A DNA stretch of 64,000 bases. It comes from Chryseobacterium sp. Leaf180 (GTDB lineage Bacteria > Bacteroidota > Bacteroidia > Flavobacteriales > Weeksellaceae). The stretch spans positions 1,304,450-1,368,449 of the forward strand of contig NZ_LMPJ01000001.1 of NCBI RefSeq assembly GCF_001424585.1. The letters are read 5' to 3'. The position numbers and the translations under genes are program-made. A model generated the notes under the pieces. It was given only the letters and a program-made list of their open reading frames with translations, was not told the origin of the DNA and did no database searches. Of the stretch, positions 50,553 through 59,819 are shown in pieces. Each line of letters begins with the position of its first letter. Within the stretch, counting starts at the first letter, position 1.

Positions 50553-50846
50553 TTATTTGTTTGCTTTGTAACGCTTATCAGGCGTTCCGTCTTTTTTCAG
50601 CATTTTATTTTCTTTGTAGCGTTTGTCCGGCGTACCGTCTGCCTTCATTTTCATGGCAGGTTTTGCAGTTTCAGTTTTAGTGGTTTTGGTCTGCGCAGTT
50701 ACTTTGGCTGTTGCAGCGGGTTTTGCAGTTTGGGTTTTTGTCTGTACTGTAGTTTTTGCAGTGGTAGATTTTGCCGGCATAGTCTGCTGAGCGTTGGCAA
50801 GTCCCAGTCCTAAAATAAGAGACATTGCGGTAATGAATTTTTTCAT
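50553..50846 (-). CDS. Small exported Lys/Thr-rich protein with DGTPDKRYK repeats
   Basis: A 97-residue protein with a signal peptide (about 1-19, ending ANAQ). A low-complexity linker of T, K, A and Q follows (about 22-66). The C-terminus holds two copies of a motif, ADGTPDKRYKENK (69-81) and KDGTPDKRYKANK (85-97), with a 16-residue period. The mature protein is strongly basic. I do not recognise a family; the motif looks like a short surface- or calcium-type repeat but no binding function is claimed. It is a single gene with its own terminator. Confidence 0.7.
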   Translation of the reverse strand: MKKFITAMSLILGLGLANAQQTMPAKSTTAKTTVQTKTQTAKPAATAKVTAQTKTTKTETAKPAMKMKADGTPDKRYKENKMLKKDGTPDKRYKANK

Positions 50847-50965
50847 AATGCTTGGTTGTTTTTACTGAAGTAAATGTACAAAAGAAAATAATCGGTTGTA
50901 GAATCATTAATGATTTTAACTGAATTTTATCGCACCTTAAAATTAGCTTTAAAAAGTTTCAGCCC

Positions 50966-50997
50966 AAAAAAAACCTGCTTCAGTTGAAACAGGTTTT
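50966..50997 (-). terminator. Terminator after the 51.0-kb lipoprotein gene
   Basis: AAACCTG pairs with CAGGTTT, and TTCA with TGAA inside it (about 50971-50996), with a T run on the minus strand. Confidence 0.8.
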
Positions 50998-51024
50998 AAT
51001 CTTAATTTTATAAAATGTGATTGA

Positions 51025-51417
51025 TTATCTTGTACAGTTCGCCGTCCAGGTATTTCCGTCTTTAGAATACAAAATTTTCAGTGTATTGTTGTCAATTCTG
51101 ATGTAAGAAGTGGCTGTAGAACCGATGCTTACCAATACATTATCACCTTGCTTCTGAAATTCTACTCCGTTCAGATCAGGAATTCCGTTTGAGAAAGCGA
51201 AGTTATATTTTGTTCCGCTTGCAATTTTGGTTACAAAAACACTTCCGTCATTAGCCTGGATGTTGTTTCCGTTTCCATTATACAGAATGTTTCCTTTGTA
51301 AGTTCCTGCGAAGAAGTCGCTGTCTGCAGGATCATCATCCTTACTGCAAGATGCAAATGAGATTGCCGTGAAGAATAACAGCACGAATGCTCCTAAAATT
51401 TTGAATACATTTTTCAT
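51025..51417 (-). CDS. Predicted lipoprotein of unknown function
   Basis: A 130-residue protein started at MKNVFKILGAFVLL, since the 40 extra upstream residues of the open frame precede the signal. The lipobox is SFASC (C24), followed by the acidic KDDDPADSD often seen in surface-exposed Bacteroidetes lipoproteins. The mature part is a small beta-rich domain (FFAGTYKGNILYNGNG, VFVTKIASG, YIRIDNNTLKILYSKDG). The family is not recognised. The gene has its own terminator and a 204-base upstream gap. Confidence 0.72.
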   Translation of the reverse strand: MKNVFKILGAFVLLFFTAISFASCSKDDDPADSDFFAGTYKGNILYNGNGNNIQANDGSVFVTKIASGTKYNFAFSNGIPDLNGVEFQKQGDNVLVSIGSTATSYIRIDNNTLKILYSKDGNTWTANCTR

Positions 51418-51554
51418 AATTAAATTTCTTTTATGGGTTTGTCTCCAACTCTTTTCAAACGCTGTGCCGAAGATTTCGGAAGTTTTCATTTTAACAGATT
51501 TTAAAAAATTCTGTGCATAATAAAAAGTTGTATTCAATTACTACTATATAAAGA

Positions 51555-51588
51555 AAGCGGTTTCTGATGATTTTTCAAAACCGCTTTT
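51555..51588 (-). terminator. Hairpin after the T9SS type A propeller gene
   Basis: Perfect 10-base stem AAAGCGGTTT (51555-51564) / AAACCGCTTT (51579-51588). The T tract on the minus strand is short and interrupted, so terminator strength is uncertain. Confidence 0.65.
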
Positions 51589-51621
51589 GCTGCAAATAAT
51601 TTTATGTATTATAATTAAACG

Positions 51622-53454
51622 TTATTTGTTGACAGTCATTTTAAAGTTTTGTATGAGATTACCGTTTTTTCCTAAAATATTTACCATATAATTTCCCTTT
51701 TCAAGTAAAGGCTGTAGATTCAAATGATGTATTTTCTCTTTCCTTTTTACTAAGTTTCTCTTATAAACAAGCCTACCTGAAAGATCAAAAATGCTGATAA
51801 TCTGACCTTCTTTTCCAAAAATATCTCCCCGCAGTGCGAAATTTCCATTGTTAGGATTATCATGTAAAGTGATTTTCTGCGTTTTTGCTGTTTCTGAAGT
51901 ATTTAAATTTTTCAAATCAAATTTTACCAAAAAATTCATATATCGCTTTGTCGACGGTGAATTAGTGGGGTATGGATCTGTAAACTGTGCTTGAAAACTT
52001 CCGGGAGTTGTGATCCCTATTGGAGATGCTGTGTCACCATAAAGATATAATGAAGAATTTTTTACTGCGATATTAAAACCTTCATTTGCTGAAGTACTGG
52101 AGCCTCCATAATATGAAGTCCACTGTAAAACTCCATCAGTATTAAATTTTGAAAAAGTTCGATTGATGGATAAATTTGTGTTAAGTGTAGGAGATTGCTG
52201 ATATACATTTGAAGTTGCGACATTGTTGCTAACTCCCCAGATCTGCCCACAAATGTAGATGTCATTACCTGAAACTGCGATTGGTTGATGAGATCCCTGT
52301 GCGAGATCCCAACCCGATCCGCCAACGTACGTACTCCATAATCTTACTCCTGCGTGACTGAATTTTGTTAAGAAAAGATCCATTGGACTTGTGTTTTGCG
52401 GTTTATGACTTCCCACTGTTCCGTAGAAATTAGGGTTTGCATTATTGCTTTGATAACTTTCATCGCCTAAAATATAAAGCCCCGACTCGTTAACTTCAAT
52501 GTTTCGTACCGAGTTACTTCCCGTGGGATTAGCATAATACGTTCCCCAATTTCGGCTGCCGTCATTCGCATTTATTTTAAGCAATGCAAACTGCCCTTTT
52601 ATAGTTTGAAAAGCATTTGCAGTAGGAATAATAATTTGATTGTTTGCCTGAAATGAAGTAACACCTAGATATACTGCACCAGAAAAATACTTGATCGTTG
52701 AAGAGTAACCCGGATACAATGTGCCCCACAATCTTTGTCCGTTTGGGTTAAGTTTTACTAAAAAACCACAGCCTGGATTTCCATTATTGTACATGTATTG
52801 ATAATTATCCTGATAAGCACCAGGAGTTCCAATGTTTACACCATCGAAAGTTGTACCGGTTACAAACACATTCAAGTTATTATCTGATGTCATCCTGACA
52901 GCAGAAGGTAGATAGGTTGCCCAGAGAAGATTATCAGAACTGTCATATTTTGCCAGGATAAATTCTCCAACAGAAGGATTCCAGCTTGCTGTTGTTATAG
53001 GTATAGGCGGAGCGGTGGATGCGGTGATTTTAAATTGAAAATATTTATTATCTGACTGATCAATATGCAGTAATTCTTTGGTGTAACTGCCAGGAATGTT
53101 ACTTAGGTTCTGGTGATATTGATAGGATAAAAGAGTACCGGCACTATTGAATTTTGTATAAAAATTGATTGTTGAGTACGAATCGGGTCCAAACTGAAAA
53201 TTCTGTCCGCCTCCTAAACTATACTGTTGGTAGTAAGATACAGGATTGCCGGCAATCGGTTCAATATAACCTTTTGTATAAATGTTATTTTGAGAATCAA
53301 AAAACAGTGCGTCTCCGTTGAATATATATGTATGAATTTTGCCTCCAATAGGTCCTAAGTAAGTTCCCCAAGATCTTTGGTATTCAAACGTTGATTGTGA
53401 ATGTAGGATTATGTAAAATATAAAGGAAATTGTAGAAAGTAATTTTTTTATCAT
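51622..53454 (-). CDS. T9SS type A cargo with beta-propeller-like repeats
   Basis: A 610-residue exported protein: signal peptide (about 1-20), then about five to six repeats with W-G/S-T-Y-x-G (RSWGTYLGP, LLWATYLPS, RLWGTLYPG, NWGTYYANP, RLWSTYVGGSG, QWTSYYGGS), each followed by a GNDIYICG- or SGLYILGD-type strand pair. This resembles SBBP/NHL-like propeller proteins. The T9SS type A tail is about 540-610 (LHDNPNNGNFALRGD, IFDLSGRLVYKRN, GNYMVNILGKNG). It is probably secreted or surface-attached. The role is unknown and the gene stands alone. Confidence 0.85.
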   Translation of the reverse strand: MIKKLLSTISFIFYIILHSQSTFEYQRSWGTYLGPIGGKIHTYIFNGDALFFDSQNNIYTKGYIEPIAGNPVSYYQQYSLGGGQNFQFGPDSYSTINFYTKFNSAGTLLSYQYHQNLSNIPGSYTKELLHIDQSDNKYFQFKITASTAPPIPITTASWNPSVGEFILAKYDSSDNLLWATYLPSAVRMTSDNNLNVFVTGTTFDGVNIGTPGAYQDNYQYMYNNGNPGCGFLVKLNPNGQRLWGTLYPGYSSTIKYFSGAVYLGVTSFQANNQIIIPTANAFQTIKGQFALLKINANDGSRNWGTYYANPTGSNSVRNIEVNESGLYILGDESYQSNNANPNFYGTVGSHKPQNTSPMDLFLTKFSHAGVRLWSTYVGGSGWDLAQGSHQPIAVSGNDIYICGQIWGVSNNVATSNVYQQSPTLNTNLSINRTFSKFNTDGVLQWTSYYGGSSTSANEGFNIAVKNSSLYLYGDTASPIGITTPGSFQAQFTDPYPTNSPSTKRYMNFLVKFDLKNLNTSETAKTQKITLHDNPNNGNFALRGDIFGKEGQIISIFDLSGRLVYKRNLVKRKEKIHHLNLQPLLEKGNYMVNILGKNGNLIQNFKMTVNK

Positions 53455-53572
53455 ATTAATTGTTGTTTATTGTAAAAATATGAATAATATTTTAAATTTA
53501 ATTAGGAAATTTTTAATTCTAAAAACTCTTGTGTTTTTCGACATCAGTAAAACTTCTAAAAAATATTTAGCA

Positions 53573-53580
53573 TTATCTTT
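53573..53580 (+). promoter_or_regulatory. -7 promoter element of mfd
   Basis: TATCTTTG lies 68 bases before the mfd ATG, with no clear -33 box. The rest of the 194-base gap between the propeller gene and mfd holds no convincing gene. Confidence 0.45.
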
Positions 53581-53648
53581 GTACGACAGAAAACGGTTTT
53601 GGGAGAGGGTTCCAAAATCGATTTTGTCGTTTATATACCGATCTATTT

Positions 53649-56600
53649 ATGCTAAAAAATATCAGTGAAAAGTTTCTGCCGGAACTTTTAAAAAAAGAAT
53701 TCGGAAAAGAGATTTTCGCACCGCTCGATCAGCATCAGCACTTACATATCAAAGGAAACGCGGGTTCTTCGCCAGCGGTTTATGCTGCGGAGCTTTTCCT
53801 GAGCCGCAATAAAACCGTACTCTTTCTTTTGGATGACAAAGAGGAAGCACTTTATGCCAGTACAGAAATGGACGATTTGGTAGGAAAAGAAAATGTTCTG
53901 TATTTTCCGGCGACGCATCTGGAGCCTTATCAGATTGAAAAAACACAGAACGCCAATCTCGTGTTGCGTACAGAAGCGTTGAATATCATCAACTCCGGAA
54001 AGTCGCCGAAATTGATTGTCGCATACATCGGTGCGCTTGTCGAAAAGGTTTTAAAAAAAGAAGATTTCTCAGCAATTTCACATCAGATAAAAACCGGCGA
54101 CCGTCTTGATTTTGATTTTGTGGATGAACTGCTTTCGCATTACAAATTTCAGCAGACCGATTTCGTTTCAGAGCCTGGCGAATTTTCTGTTCGTGGCGGA
54201 ATCGTCGATGTTTTCTCTTACGCTAATGAAAAACCCTACCGCATTACTTTTTTCGGAAATGAAGTGGAAAGCATCAAAACTTTCGACATCGAAACGCAGC
54301 TTTCGGTAGATAAAGTAGACGGGTTTCAGTTGGTTTCTAATATGAATGAATCGACGGCTGCAAAGCGTGTTTCATTATTCCAGCTTTTGCCGGAGGACAG
54401 TTATATCGTTGCAAAAAATGTAAAAACCGGTCTGGAAAAAGTAAAATCTTTTTACGATAAATCCAGCGAGAAGTTTGAGCAGCTCAGCAAAGATATTGCG
54501 CATCTCACGCCGCGGGAGCTTTTTATTTCGGATGAAGAGTTTCTTTTCGATTTTAAAAAATTCAGAACACTCGATTTCAGTAATACAGGTTTTTTGAACA
54601 AAGACGCCGAAGAAATAAGAATTTCTCAGCTTCCGCAGCCTTCTTTTCACAAAAATTTTGAGATGCTGAAGGAAGATTTAGAAGAAAAACAGCAACAGGG
54701 CTACGAAACGTGGATTTCTTTTTCATCAGACAAGCAGAAAGACCGCCTGGAATCTATTTTTGAAGAACTGGAGCATAAAATTGCTTTTAAAAGTTTCAAA
54801 TCTGAACTTCACGAAGGTTTTATTGACCATGATTACAAGCTTCTTGTTTATACCGATCACCAGATTTTTGACCGTTATCAGCGTTACAAAGCGAAGAATA
54901 CTTTTGCTAAATCTGAGCAGCTGACTTTAAAAGATCTGATGTCGCTGAAAGTCGGCGATTATATCGCGCATATCGATCACGGCATCGGAAAATTCATGGG
55001 ATTGGTGAAAGTGAACAACGACGGAAAAATTCAGGAATGTTTTAAACTCACGTATAAAAACGGCGACCTATTATATGTAAGCATTCATTCGCTTCACAAA
55101 ATATCAAAATACAATGGCCCGGATGGGAAAGAAGTTGTTTTAAGCAAGCTCGGTTCGCCCGCCTGGAAGACTTTAAAACAGAAAACGAAAGCGAAAGTTA
55201 AACAGATTGCTTTTGATCTGATAAAACTGTATGCCGAAAGAAAAACGGCCAAAGGCTTTTCCTACGCGCCGGATTCTTATCTTCAGAACGAACTCGAAGC
55301 AAGCTTTATATACGAAGACACGCCTGATCAGGAAAAAGCGACCATTGATGTAAAAAATGACATGGAAGCCGAAACCGTGATGGACCGTTTGGTTTGTGGT
55401 GATGTAGGTTTCGGTAAAACAGAAATTGCTATTCGTGCCGCTTTTAAAGCAGCGACAGACAGCAAGCAGGTGGCGATTTTGGTTCCGACGACGATTTTGG
55501 CATTTCAGCATTACCGCAGTTTTAAAGAACGGCTGAAAGATTTTCCGGTGAATGTTTCTTACTTAAACAGGTTCCGTTCAGCCAAACAAAAAGCGGAAAC
55601 CATCGCAGGTTTGAAAGACGGAAAAGTAGACATCGTGATCGGAACGCATCAGCTGGCTTCAGAAAAAGTGAAGTTTAAAGATCTCGGACTTTTAATAATT
55701 GATGAAGAACATAAATTTGGCGTTGCGGTAAAAGACAAACTGAAAACTTTGAAGGCAAACATCGATACGCTGACGCTTACCGCAACGCCGATTCCGCGAA
55801 CGTTACAGTTTTCGCTGATGGCGGCGCGCGACCTGTCAGTGATTAAAACACCACCGCCAAACCGTCAGCCGGTAGAAACGCATATAATAGGTTGGGATGA
55901 AGAAATCATACGCGATGCGGTTTCTTACGAATTGCAGCGCGACGGACAGGTTTATTTTATCAATAACAGGGTTGAAAACTTAAAAGATATCGCAGGTTTA
56001 ATTCAGAGATTGGTTCCCGATGCAAAAGTGGTAACCGGCCACGGTCAGATGGAAGGCAAGCAGCTTGAGCAGAATGTTCTTGATTTTATGGATGGTAAAT
56101 ACGATGTCCTTGTTTCGACAACGATTGTAGAAAGTGGTGTGGACGTCTCCAATGCCAACACAATTTTCATTAATGATGCACAGCGTTTCGGGATGGCCGA
56201 TCTTCACCAGATGCGCGGAAGAGTAGGGCGAAGCAACAGAAAAGCGTTCTGTTATCTCATCACACCGCCGTTTGATATGATTACTTCTGATGCAAAAAAA
56301 AGACTGGAGGCGATTGAGCAGTTTTCGGATCTGGGAAGCGGTTTTCAGATTGCAATGAAAGATTTGGAAATCCGTGGTGCAGGTGATCTTTTGGGAGGCG
56401 AGCAGAGCGGTTTCATCAATGAGATGGGTTTTGAAACCTATCAGAAAATGATGCAGGAAGCTTTGGAAGAGCTTAAAGATGATGAAGATTTTGAAAATCT
56501 TTTTGAAAACGAAGAAGAACGTCAGAAGTTATTTAAGACCGTAAAAGAAGTGAATATTGATACCGATCTTGAGCTGATGCTGCCGGATGATTATATCTCA

Positions 56601-57008
56601 AGTACGGAAGAAAGACTTTCCCTGTATCAGAAACTGGCAGAAATTAATAATGAAAATGAACTGAAAAGTTTCGAAGCGGAACTCAGCGACCGTTTTGGTA
56701 AACTGCCGGAAGAAGCGGTGAATCTTTTAAAATCGGTTTCGCTGAAGTGGCTGGCGGCAGATATCGGGTTTGAAAAAATCGTGATGAAAAACGGGGTTTT
56801 CCTCGGGTATTTTCCGCAAAATCCGCAAGATAAATTTTATCAGACGAAAAAGTTTCATCACATGATTGATTTCCTGACTCAAAATCCGCATCAGGCGCAG
56901 CTGAAAGAGAAGGCGGCGAAAGACGGAAATCAGCTGATGATGCGCAAAGAAAAAGTGAAGAATGTAGATGAGGTAAATGTTTTGCTGAAACAGATACTTG
57001 ACAATTAA
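53649..57008 (+). CDS. mfd: Transcription-repair coupling factor Mfd
   Basis: A 1119-residue translocase of normal family length. The N-terminal UvrB-like module (about 30-330) has GNAGSSPAVYAAEL and VSEPGEFSVRGGIVDVFSY. The RNA polymerase-binding region is about 430-510 (LKVGDYIAHIDHGIGKFMG). The SF2 translocase has Walker A GDVGFGKT (584-591), DEEH box LLIIDEEHKFGV, TATPIPRTLQFSL, VESGVDVSNANT and QMRGRVGRSNRKAF. A C-terminal D7 domain follows. It removes stalled RNA polymerase and recruits UvrA to lesions. A strong terminator follows. Confidence 0.97.
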   Translation: MLKNISEKFLPELLKKEFGKEIFAPLDQHQHLHIKGNAGSSPAVYAAELFLSRNKTVLFLLDDKEEALYASTEMDDLVGKENVLYFPATHLEPYQIEKTQNANLVLRTEALNIINSGKSPKLIVAYIGALVEKVLKKEDFSAISHQIKTGDRLDFDFVDELLSHYKFQQTDFVSEPGEFSVRGGIVDVFSYANEKPYRITFFGNEVESIKTFDIETQLSVDKVDGFQLVSNMNESTAAKRVSLFQLLPEDSYIVAKNVKTGLEKVKSFYDKSSEKFEQLSKDIAHLTPRELFISDEEFLFDFKKFRTLDFSNTGFLNKDAEEIRISQLPQPSFHKNFEMLKEDLEEKQQQGYETWISFSSDKQKDRLESIFEELEHKIAFKSFKSELHEGFIDHDYKLLVYTDHQIFDRYQRYKAKNTFAKSEQLTLKDLMSLKVGDYIAHIDHGIGKFMGLVKVNNDGKIQECFKLTYKNGDLLYVSIHSLHKISKYNGPDGKEVVLSKLGSPAWKTLKQKTKAKVKQIAFDLIKLYAERKTAKGFSYAPDSYLQNELEASFIYEDTPDQEKATIDVKNDMEAETVMDRLVCGDVGFGKTEIAIRAAFKAATDSKQVAILVPTTILAFQHYRSFKERLKDFPVNVSYLNRFRSAKQKAETIAGLKDGKVDIVIGTHQLASEKVKFKDLGLLIIDEEHKFGVAVKDKLKTLKANIDTLTLTATPIPRTLQFSLMAARDLSVIKTPPPNRQPVETHIIGWDEEIIRDAVSYELQRDGQVYFINNRVENLKDIAGLIQRLVPDAKVVTGHGQMEGKQLEQNVLDFMDGKYDVLVSTTIVESGVDVSNANTIFINDAQRFGMADLHQMRGRVGRSNRKAFCYLITPPFDMITSDAKKRLEAIEQFSDLGSGFQIAMKDLEIRGAGDLLGGEQSGFINEMGFETYQKMMQEALEELKDDEDFENLFENEEERQKLFKTVKEVNIDTDLELMLPDDYISSTEERLSLYQKLAEINNENELKSFEAELSDRFGKLPEEAVNLLKSVSLKWLAADIGFEKIVMKNGVFLGYFPQNPQDKFYQTKKFHHMIDFLTQNPHQAQLKEKAAKDGNQLMMRKEKVKNVDEVNVLLKQILDN

Positions 57009-57030
57009 TTTGAATGATATTCAATCTAAG

Positions 57031-57064
57031 AAAATCTAAAAATGAAAGTTTTTAGATTTTTTTT
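57031..57064 (+). terminator. Terminator after mfd
   Basis: Perfect 12-base stem AAAATCTAAAAA (57031-57042) / TTTTTAGATTTT (57049-57060) followed by TTTTG. It is AT-rich. Confidence 0.75.
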
Positions 57065-57105
57065 GTTAGAAATAAAATATAAATACACTGGATGTGAAAA
57101 AATAT

Positions 57106-57113
57106 TATATTTG
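57106..57113 (+). promoter_or_regulatory. -7 promoter element of the 57.1-kb lipoprotein gene
   Basis: TATATTTG, 22 bases before the ATG at 57136. It supports that ATG over an upstream GTG at 57094. Confidence 0.55.
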
Positions 57114-57135
57114 TCGCCTTATAACTAACATTTTT

Positions 57136-58059
57136 ATGAAAAAGAATTATTTTTTAAAAAGCATTATGATTATGCTTCTCAGTCTGCTTTTATCATGCGA
57201 TAATACGACGGCAGATCCTATCAATCAGAATAACGTCAATCCTGCAACCGGCAGCAATGGAAGTACCGGAAGCACCGGAAGTAATGGCTCAAACGGTTCA
57301 ACGATTACAGGCCCAAGAATTTTGCATAAAATAATGGCGGGTTCTGATGTGAATGAAGAATATGTAACAACAGCTGGAGTTCTGGAAAAAGCCATTATTA
57401 AAGAAGCCAGCGGGCCAAACTCTTATTTGGTGGGCTATGTAACATATACTTCAGGGAAAGTATCAAAGGTTAAATTTATTCATGAGGTAAACGGTGCGCC
57501 TGCAAATACGCTTTGGTACGAATTCAATATTACCTATGATGGCGGCGGAAAAATCAACAGCTCAGTTTGCTACACCGGCATGGGGACTTCTACGGCTTTT
57601 AATCAGACCATCGAATATGCGTATACATACGACGGAGCTGGTAAAATGACAAAAATTGTAGAAAAACGAAAATTAACAAATAATGTGTATTCGCACTTTA
57701 CAAATTACGATTTTATCAACTCTGGCAATAACATTACTAAAGTATCACTGGTGCAGGGAACTACCAGCAACAGTGGCGTTCCGGATATGTCGAGCACAAT
57801 GTCTTCTTCGTATGATTTTAGCTATGACACAAAAACCAATCCGTATACGACGCTTCCAAAAGCATATTTTGTAGTGCACAGTCTGATACATCCGTTTTAT
57901 TTTGGAAATTTATCGGCAAATAATGTTTCAAGTTTCAGCATCAATTATCCGTCACCCGCACCGACAGTTCCTGGTGGTTATACTTATATGTATGACAGTC
58001 AGAATTATCCGGTATCAGATCAGACACAAACTACAAAGTACATCTACAAAGCGCTGTAA
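57136..58059 (+). CDS. Lipoprotein with Gly/Ser/Thr/Asn linker (paralog A)
   Basis: A 307-residue lipoprotein (LLLSC, lipidated C21). After the lipid anchor come about 40 flexible residues made of GS, GN and GT steps, probably a spacer that lifts the domain from the membrane. The body (about 60-307) is beta-rich with YTSGKVSKVKF, ITYDGGGKIN and YTYDGAGKMTKIVEKR strands and ends TKYIYKAL. It resembles the next gene (YTYDGAGKM versus TYNAGGKLE, YIYKAL versus YIYKPL), so the two are paralogs. Repeated Y-x-Y-D-x-x-G-K strands recall YD/RHS-like beta-hairpins. The function is unknown. Confidence 0.75.
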   Translation: MKKNYFLKSIMIMLLSLLLSCDNTTADPINQNNVNPATGSNGSTGSTGSNGSNGSTITGPRILHKIMAGSDVNEEYVTTAGVLEKAIIKEASGPNSYLVGYVTYTSGKVSKVKFIHEVNGAPANTLWYEFNITYDGGGKINSSVCYTGMGTSTAFNQTIEYAYTYDGAGKMTKIVEKRKLTNNVYSHFTNYDFINSGNNITKVSLVQGTTSNSGVPDMSSTMSSSYDFSYDTKTNPYTTLPKAYFVVHSLIHPFYFGNLSANNVSSFSINYPSPAPTVPGGYTYMYDSQNYPVSDQTQTTKYIYKAL

Positions 58060-58123
58060 TCAATTTTCATTGCTGTTATTACGCGATTTTAAATAAAAAA
58101 GTGCTTTTTGTGCAAAAAAAAAT

Positions 58124-58131
58124 TATATTTG
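58124..58131 (+). promoter_or_regulatory. -7 promoter element of the 58.2-kb lipoprotein gene
   Basis: TATATTTG, 27 bases before the ATG and the same octamer as in front of paralog A. Confidence 0.55.
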
Positions 58132-58158
58132 TAGAATTATAAATAATCCTTCTTTCAG

Positions 58159-59106
58159 ATGAAAAAGTTTTTCTATATTTTTTTACTCATCGCAGGTGTT
58201 GCTTCACTGCACTCTTGCAAAGATTTAGTAGACGAGCAGGGAGATCCGCTGCTTGATCTTAATCAGAATTCTGGTTTCAACGGTCCTCGTGCCTTGTTTA
58301 GAGAAATTACCGACAAAGACACGCTCTATGAATACAGATATAATGGCCTGCAATTGAATCAGGTAATTACGAAGGGTAGAAAAAAAGGCAAAAGCTACAC
58401 AAATATTAGCTGGAGCGGCGATAAAATCAGTAAAATTATGTTTTACGGATTTTTAGATGAAGACAGAAACGGCGTAATCGACAACGACAGTATCGCTTAT
58501 ACACAGTTGATGACGTACAACGCTGGCGGTAAACTGGAAACCATTTCAGAAAACAGATCGGTTTACAATTTGACAGCACCCGTACCACCCAGCACAATTC
58601 CTACACTTCCGTATGTTTTAAACAAAAAATACCGCACGGTTTACACAGTAAAATATACGGTTGCAACAGGAAAGATGAGCGGTATAAGCATGATTACCGG
58701 TGAAGATGTGACAGGAACACCGTTTGCGTATAAAAATTATTCTGAAACTACATATTCGTATTTAGGAGATAATGTGAGTGAAGTGATTAGAAGCTACGGA
58801 ACACTTACAGGTACGGTACAGTCTGCGCCTACAGAGAAATACAGCTATGGTTACAGTGTGTACGATGATAAAATCAGTCCGTTTACATTGGTTCCTGTAG
58901 TGTACAAGATTTCAAGAATTCTGAGTATTTTGCGTAACGATTACGAAAGCCAGATGTTTTCACCGAACAGCCCAAGAAGAATTACAGTGTCCAATTTAAT
59001 TCCTGCAATCCCGGTGACGACCATTTTCACTTCAAATTATAACTACGATCCTCAGACGTATATGTCAAAAGGTTTTGGTGTGAATTACATTTACAAACCA
59101 TTATAA
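58159..59106 (+). CDS. Lipoprotein of the same family (paralog B)
   Basis: A 315-residue lipoprotein (SLHSC, lipidated C20, followed by acidic KDLVDEQGD). It has no glycine-rich spacer, unlike paralog A, but shares GFNGPRALFREI with the TGPRILHKI start of that protein, the TYNAGGKLETISENR hairpin, a late NYDPQTYMSKGF strand and the YIYKPL end. A predicted all-beta fold is probably exposed at the outer membrane. The function is unknown. The gene has its own -7 box and a strong terminator. Confidence 0.75.
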   Translation: MKKFFYIFLLIAGVASLHSCKDLVDEQGDPLLDLNQNSGFNGPRALFREITDKDTLYEYRYNGLQLNQVITKGRKKGKSYTNISWSGDKISKIMFYGFLDEDRNGVIDNDSIAYTQLMTYNAGGKLETISENRSVYNLTAPVPPSTIPTLPYVLNKKYRTVYTVKYTVATGKMSGISMITGEDVTGTPFAYKNYSETTYSYLGDNVSEVIRSYGTLTGTVQSAPTEKYSYGYSVYDDKISPFTLVPVVYKISRILSILRNDYESQMFSPNSPRRITVSNLIPAIPVTTIFTSNYNYDPQTYMSKGFGVNYIYKPL

Positions 59107-59124
59107 AATCTACTGTTAAAAATA

Positions 59125-59157
59125 AAACCCGGTTCTCATGCAGAATCGGGTTTTTTC
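59125..59157 (+). terminator. Terminator after lipoprotein paralog B
   Basis: AAACCCGGTTCT pairs with AGAATCGGGTTT (one G-T pair) around CATGC, followed by T residues. Confidence 0.88.
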
Positions 59158-59169
59158 ATGTTTAAAGTT

Positions 59170-59177
59170 TATTTTTG
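59170..59177 (+). promoter_or_regulatory. -7 promoter element of pth
   Basis: TATTTTTG, 16 bases before the pth ATG. It lies inside the longest open frame, which supports the internal start at 59194. Confidence 0.5.
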
Positions 59178-59193
59178 CCTAAAATTTTTCATA

Positions 59194-59757
59194 ATGAAAT
59201 ATCTGATCGTAGGTCTTGGAAACAAAGGCCCGGAATATGAAAATACAAGACACAATGTAGGTTTTAAAGTTGTCGGGAAAATTGCAGAAAAACTTGAAGT
59301 CTCTTTTAAAACATCAAACTTTGGCTGGCTCGCAGAAGGTAAATTTAAAGGCCGAAAAGTTTTTTTGTTAAAACCTGATACCTACATGAATCTCTCCGGC
59401 AATGCCGTGCGCTACTGGATCCAGAAAGAAAATATTCCGCTGGAAAATGTGTTGATAATCACAGATGATCTTGCTTTGCCTTTCGGAACTTTGCGGATGA
59501 AGGGGAAAGGTTCAGATGCAGGCCACAACGGATTAAAGAATATTAATGAAGTTTTAGCGACACAGAATTACGCCAGATTGAGATTCGGGATTTCTGCGGA
59601 ATTCTCTGAAGGAAAACAGGTCGACTACGTTCTGGGAACGTGGAACGAAGAAGAGTTAAAAACACTTCAGGAGCGCATCGATCAGTTTGCAAAAGCAAGC
59701 CTTTCGTTTGTTTTTGCAGGAATTGGAAATACGATGTCTGCGTTCAACGGAAAGTAG
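59194..59757 (+). CDS. pth: Peptidyl-tRNA hydrolase
   Basis: A 187-residue enzyme started at [12 protein letters not shown]; the 12 residues upstream in the same frame cover the promoter. Catalytic and binding residues are N10 ([15 protein letters not shown]), H20, the TYMNLSGN loop with N66, D92 in [10 protein letters not shown] and N112 in GHNGLKNI. It hydrolyses peptidyl-tRNAs released by stalled ribosomes and recycles tRNA in the cytoplasm. It is a single gene between two terminators. Confidence 0.96.
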   Translation: MKYLIVGLGNKGPEYENTRHNVGFKVVGKIAEKLEVSFKTSNFGWLAEGKFKGRKVFLLKPDTYMNLSGNAVRYWIQKENIPLENVLIITDDLALPFGTLRMKGKGSDAGHNGLKNINEVLATQNYARLRFGISAEFSEGKQVDYVLGTWNEEELKTLQERIDQFAKASLSFVFAGIGNTMSAFNGK

Positions 59758-59769
59758 ATTTCAGATATA

Positions 59770-59809
59770 AAAATGGCTGTCAGATTTTACGTTGACAGCC
59801 ATTTTTTGT
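59770..59809. terminator. Bidirectional terminator between pth and the SulP gene
   Basis: Perfect 12-base stem AAATGGCTGTCA (59771-59782) / TGACAGCCATTT (59793-59804) with T residues on both sides when read outward. Confidence 0.88.
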
Positions 59810-59819
59810 TTAAATAATT

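Noticed and set aside
53480..53668. 62-codon open frame on the plus strand before mfd
   Set aside because: It contains the mfd promoter box, overlaps the mfd start by 20 bases and has low-complexity AT-driven composition with no recognisable domain.
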